Below are positions 7,487 to 8,934 of a DNA stretch of 8,934 bases, piece by piece; position 1 is the stretch's first letter, and every line of letters begins with the position of its first letter. The position numbers were made by a program, and so were the translations under genes. Origin of the DNA: SZUA-521 sp041738285 (lineage in GTDB: Bacteria > Pseudomonadota > Gammaproteobacteria > Pseudomonadales > Azotimanducaceae); NCBI GenBank assembly GCA_041738285.1, contig JBGSQB010000082.1, positions 1 to 8,934 on the forward strand, in the 5' to 3' direction. A model generated the notes under the pieces. The model had not been told where the DNA came from, did no database searches, and was given only the letters and a program-made list of their open reading frames with translations.

Positions 7487-8031
7487 CACTGCATCACGAA
7501 GTTGGTGAGGAGCACGGTCTCAATTCCCGACAACTTGGCTTCGGTACTGATGGTGCCGTCGATCAGCGCGCGCAACGCCTCGCGCAGCGCCCCCTTGCCG
7601 GAATCGGTCTGAAGCGCCGCGTAATCCTGATCGGCGAACAGGTTGATGATCTTGCTGCGGATCAGTGGGGTGTGCGTGATCACCGCTTCGATCACCTTTG
7701 GATCTCGCGCCATGACCGTCAGTTCTGCCTGCAGGTAACGTGGTTTGTTTCCCGCGAGGAAGTTGACGACGAATGCCGGTCGCAGGTTGTGGTAGATCGC
7801 CACCTGCTTGGCCGGGGGTGGTGCCTCGACGTCGACCGCTTCGGGTTCCGCGGTGCCGCCTACGAAGTACAGCGTGCCACCGATCGACGCCGCCATTACG
7901 ACCACCGCCACGCCACCCATGATGATGAACCTTTTTATGCCGCCATTCGCGGCGGCAGGTGCTTCAACGGCTTTGTCCTCGTCCTTTGCCCCGCCCTTCT
8001 GCCCTGCGTTCTTTCCGGCGTCTTTGGCCAT
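7486..8031 (-). CDS. fliL: FliL, flagellar basal-body and stator-associated protein
   Basis: FliL is a single-pass inner-membrane protein that surrounds or supports the MotA/MotB-type stators and affects torque and swarming. The product is 181 residues. It has a Lys/Gly/Ala-rich cytosolic N-terminus (1-33), one transmembrane helix (about 34-57, RFIIMGGVAVVVMAASIGGT), a Pro/Glu-rich linker (about 60-75) and a periplasmic domain. The domain shows the family pattern NLRPAFVVNFL, PRYLQAELTVMARDPKVIEA, THTPLIRSKIINLFADQDY and the terminal VLLTNFVMQ. The ATG at 8031-8029 has a weak GGGAA upstream (8038-8042). It is the first gene of the tightly packed run, set off from fliK by 137 bases that hold an inverted repeat. 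Confidence 0.95.
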   Translation of the reverse strand: MAKDAGKNAGQKGGAKDEDKAVEAPAAANGGIKRFIIMGGVAVVVMAASIGGTLYFVGGTAEPEAVDVEAPPPAKQVAIYHNLRPAFVVNFLAGNKPRYLQAELTVMARDPKVIEAVITHTPLIRSKIINLFADQDYAALQTDSGKGALREALRALIDGTISTEAKLSGIETVLLTNFVMQ

Positions 8032-8168
8032 GTCAGATTCCCGTCACACTTGCGATACCAAGGCTTTCCGGAACGCCGTATTTCCGGCGTTCAAAGCAAG
8101 TGTAGGAGAGATTCCGGAGTCTGCTTGACGCGCGCACCGGGCCTTGGCGTCAGTAAGCTGGCGCGGCC
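8032..8168 (-). other. fliK-fliL intergenic region, likely fliL leader
   Basis: This 137-base non-coding stretch is the only sizeable gap in the window. It holds a nested inverted repeat near the fliL start. I looked for sigma-54 (GG-N10-GC with TTGC), sigma-28 and sigma-70 sequences on the minus strand and found none that is convincing. TTGCT at about 8095-8099 resembles a sigma-54 -12 element but has no matching -24 element, and TACACT nearby has no good -35 partner. A promoter here is possible but not shown. No T-run follows either hairpin in the direction of transcription, so I do not call a terminator. Confidence 0.5.
8046..8103 (-). repeat. Nested inverted repeat in the fliL leader
   Basis: The outer arms are perfect 8-base complements (8046-8053, acacttgc; 8096-8103, gcaagtgt). 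Inside them is a second perfect 8-base dyad (8071-8078, gaacgccg; 8085-8092, cggcgttc) with a 6-base loop. A third pairing, gcttt at 8063-8067 with aaagc at 8093-8097, could extend the inner stem across a 3-base bulge and would compete with the outer arms. In mRNA the outer stem ends 14 bases before the fliL ATG, next to its weak ribosome site. It could be a regulatory or RNA-stabilising structure, a protein-binding dyad, or an mRNA processing site; the sequence alone does not decide. Confidence 0.6.
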
Positions 8169-8934
8169 TCAGGCATGGATGTCCACCAGCGCACCGTCCG
8201 CACGCCGAGAGGCATTCGCGGCCGGCAACTCGATGGCGTTCGTGGTCAACCGGGTCGAAGCGTCGCGCCGCAGGTCTCGCGGTTGGTCCGCGTGCTGCTG
8301 GGCGCCCTGATGGGCGGACTGTTCGACATCCACATCCCCAAGCTGCAAGCCTGAGGACTCGAGCATCGTCCGCAGGCGCGGCAACTGCGCTTCGAGCGCT
8401 TCGCGCACGCCGCTGTTGTGCACGACGAAACTGACGTGCGTCGTGTCGCTGTCCATGCGTAGTCGGATGTCGATGCGGCCGAGGTCCGCCGGATCGAGCG
8501 ACAGGCTTGCCCGATCGAAGCGCTGCGCCCGCATATGGATGACACGATCGGCCAGGTCACCGCCGAATCGCATGATGTTTCCCGCATTGAACGGTACCGC
8601 CTGCAGACGGGGTGTCGCATTCGGTTGCGGGTCAGTCGTTCTTGGCGCAGGGCCTTCCAACTTCAACACCGCCGCATCCGTCGTGGTGTCGGGATCGTCG
8701 ATCGATACGACTGCCGTGCTCATCGCCGCATCCGCGTCAACGACCCGCCGCGCGGTCAGCACATTCTGCGGACGCAAGCGTGACGCGTCACCCAACTCAA
8801 TCCGCGGCGCGTCAAACGCGACACGATCCCCGTCGGCCGTCCCCGCCATCTTCATGCGTAGATTAGCCATTGTGGACATCGGTCGCGGGATCGCCGACAC
8901 CGCGACGGTTGGCGGCGCAGCGACGGGCGCGGGC
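8169..8934 (-). CDS. fliK: FliK, flagellar hook-length control protein, C-terminal part (5' end beyond window)
   Basis: FliK is secreted during hook assembly, measures hook length and triggers the FlhB specificity switch. The frame is open from the right edge, through Pro/Ala-rich codons, to the TGA at 8171-8169, so this is the 3' part of a longer gene. A GTG at 8900 is in frame but is probably internal, because FliK proteins are usually longer and the frame continues upstream. The conserved C-terminal hook-control domain is clear: FGGDLADRVIHMRAQRF, ASLSLDPADLGRIDIRLRMD (the LxPxxLGxIxIxL core), VSFVVHNSGVREALEAQLPR and LRTMLESSGLQLGDVDVEQ. The tail after it is polar and rich in Gln, Arg, Asp and Ala. 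The upstream part in the window is a low-complexity linker, as usual for the family. Confidence 0.93.
   Translation of the reverse strand, partial: PAPVAAPPTVAVSAIPRPMSTMANLRMKMAGTADGDRVAFDAPRIELGDASRLRPQNVLTARRVVDADAAMSTAVVSIDDPDTTTDAAVLKLEGPAPRTTDPQPNATPRLQAVPFNAGNIMRFGGDLADRVIHMRAQRFDRASLSLDPADLGRIDIRLRMDSDTTHVSFVVHNSGVREALEAQLPRLRTMLESSGLQLGDVDVEQSAHQGAQQHADQPRDLRRDASTRLTTNAIELPAANASRRADGALVDIHA

Noticed and set aside
6797..7612. 271-codon plus-strand open frame opposite fliM and fliL
   Set aside because: It is antisense to two well-supported genes and has no family resemblance.
8071..8092. Intrinsic terminator for fliK
   Set aside because: The 8-base stem is perfect, but it is followed on the minus strand by CGGAAAG rather than a T-run. 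On the plus strand it is also not followed by a T-run.
8090..8125. Promoter for fliL (TTGCT as a sigma-54 -12 element, or TACACT as a -10 box)
   Set aside because: No GG at the required -24 spacing and no acceptable -35 hexamer at 16-18 bases.
7672..8310. 212-codon plus-strand open frame across fliL, the intergenic gap and the end of fliK
   Set aside because: It overlaps two genes on the other strand, lacks recognisable motifs and has no convincing ribosome site.

Overview
The window is a continuous piece of a flagellar gene cluster. Every gene I can support lies on the minus strand, so transcription runs from the right end to the left end. The order is fliK (3' part only), fliL, fliM, fliN, fliO, fliP, fliQ, fliR, flhB, flhA, flhF (5' part only). 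This order is the one seen in polar-flagellated Gammaproteobacteria such as Pseudomonas and Vibrio relatives. The DNA is GC-rich, with long meaningless open frames on the opposite strand. I infer a GC-rich, Gram-negative, probably gammaproteobacterial chromosome with a polar flagellum (FlhF is the polar-placement GTPase). I cannot name a genus.

Layout, in transcription order: the hook-length ruler/switch protein FliK ends at 8169. A 137-base gap follows, the only real intergenic space in the window, and it holds a nested inverted repeat just upstream of fliL. From fliL (start 8031) to flhF (start 796) the genes are packed, with spacings from 4-base overlaps to 6 bases, so translation is probably coupled along the whole run. 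FliL is the stator-associated membrane protein. FliM and FliN form the C-ring (rotor/switch). FliO, FliP, FliQ, FliR, FlhB and FlhA form the flagellar type III export gate. FlhF sets the place and number of flagella and typically precedes flhG/fleN, which would lie beyond the left edge.

Most genes are full length with intact family signatures. The most notable feature is FlhF. Its N-terminal fold is recognisable and open as far as the window reaches, but its GTPase motifs are altered: the Walker A lysine is arginine, the G4 TKLD is TQLD, and the G3 DTAG is DTPG. It also has an unusually short linker before the GTPase core. Other points worth a look are the structured fliL leader, the fliQ-fliR-flhB stretch that is one reading frame broken only by two single stop codons, and an NPEH variant of the FlhB self-cleavage motif. 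I found no mobile element, RNA gene, CRISPR array or sign of recent transfer, and nothing that amounts to a new multi-gene system.
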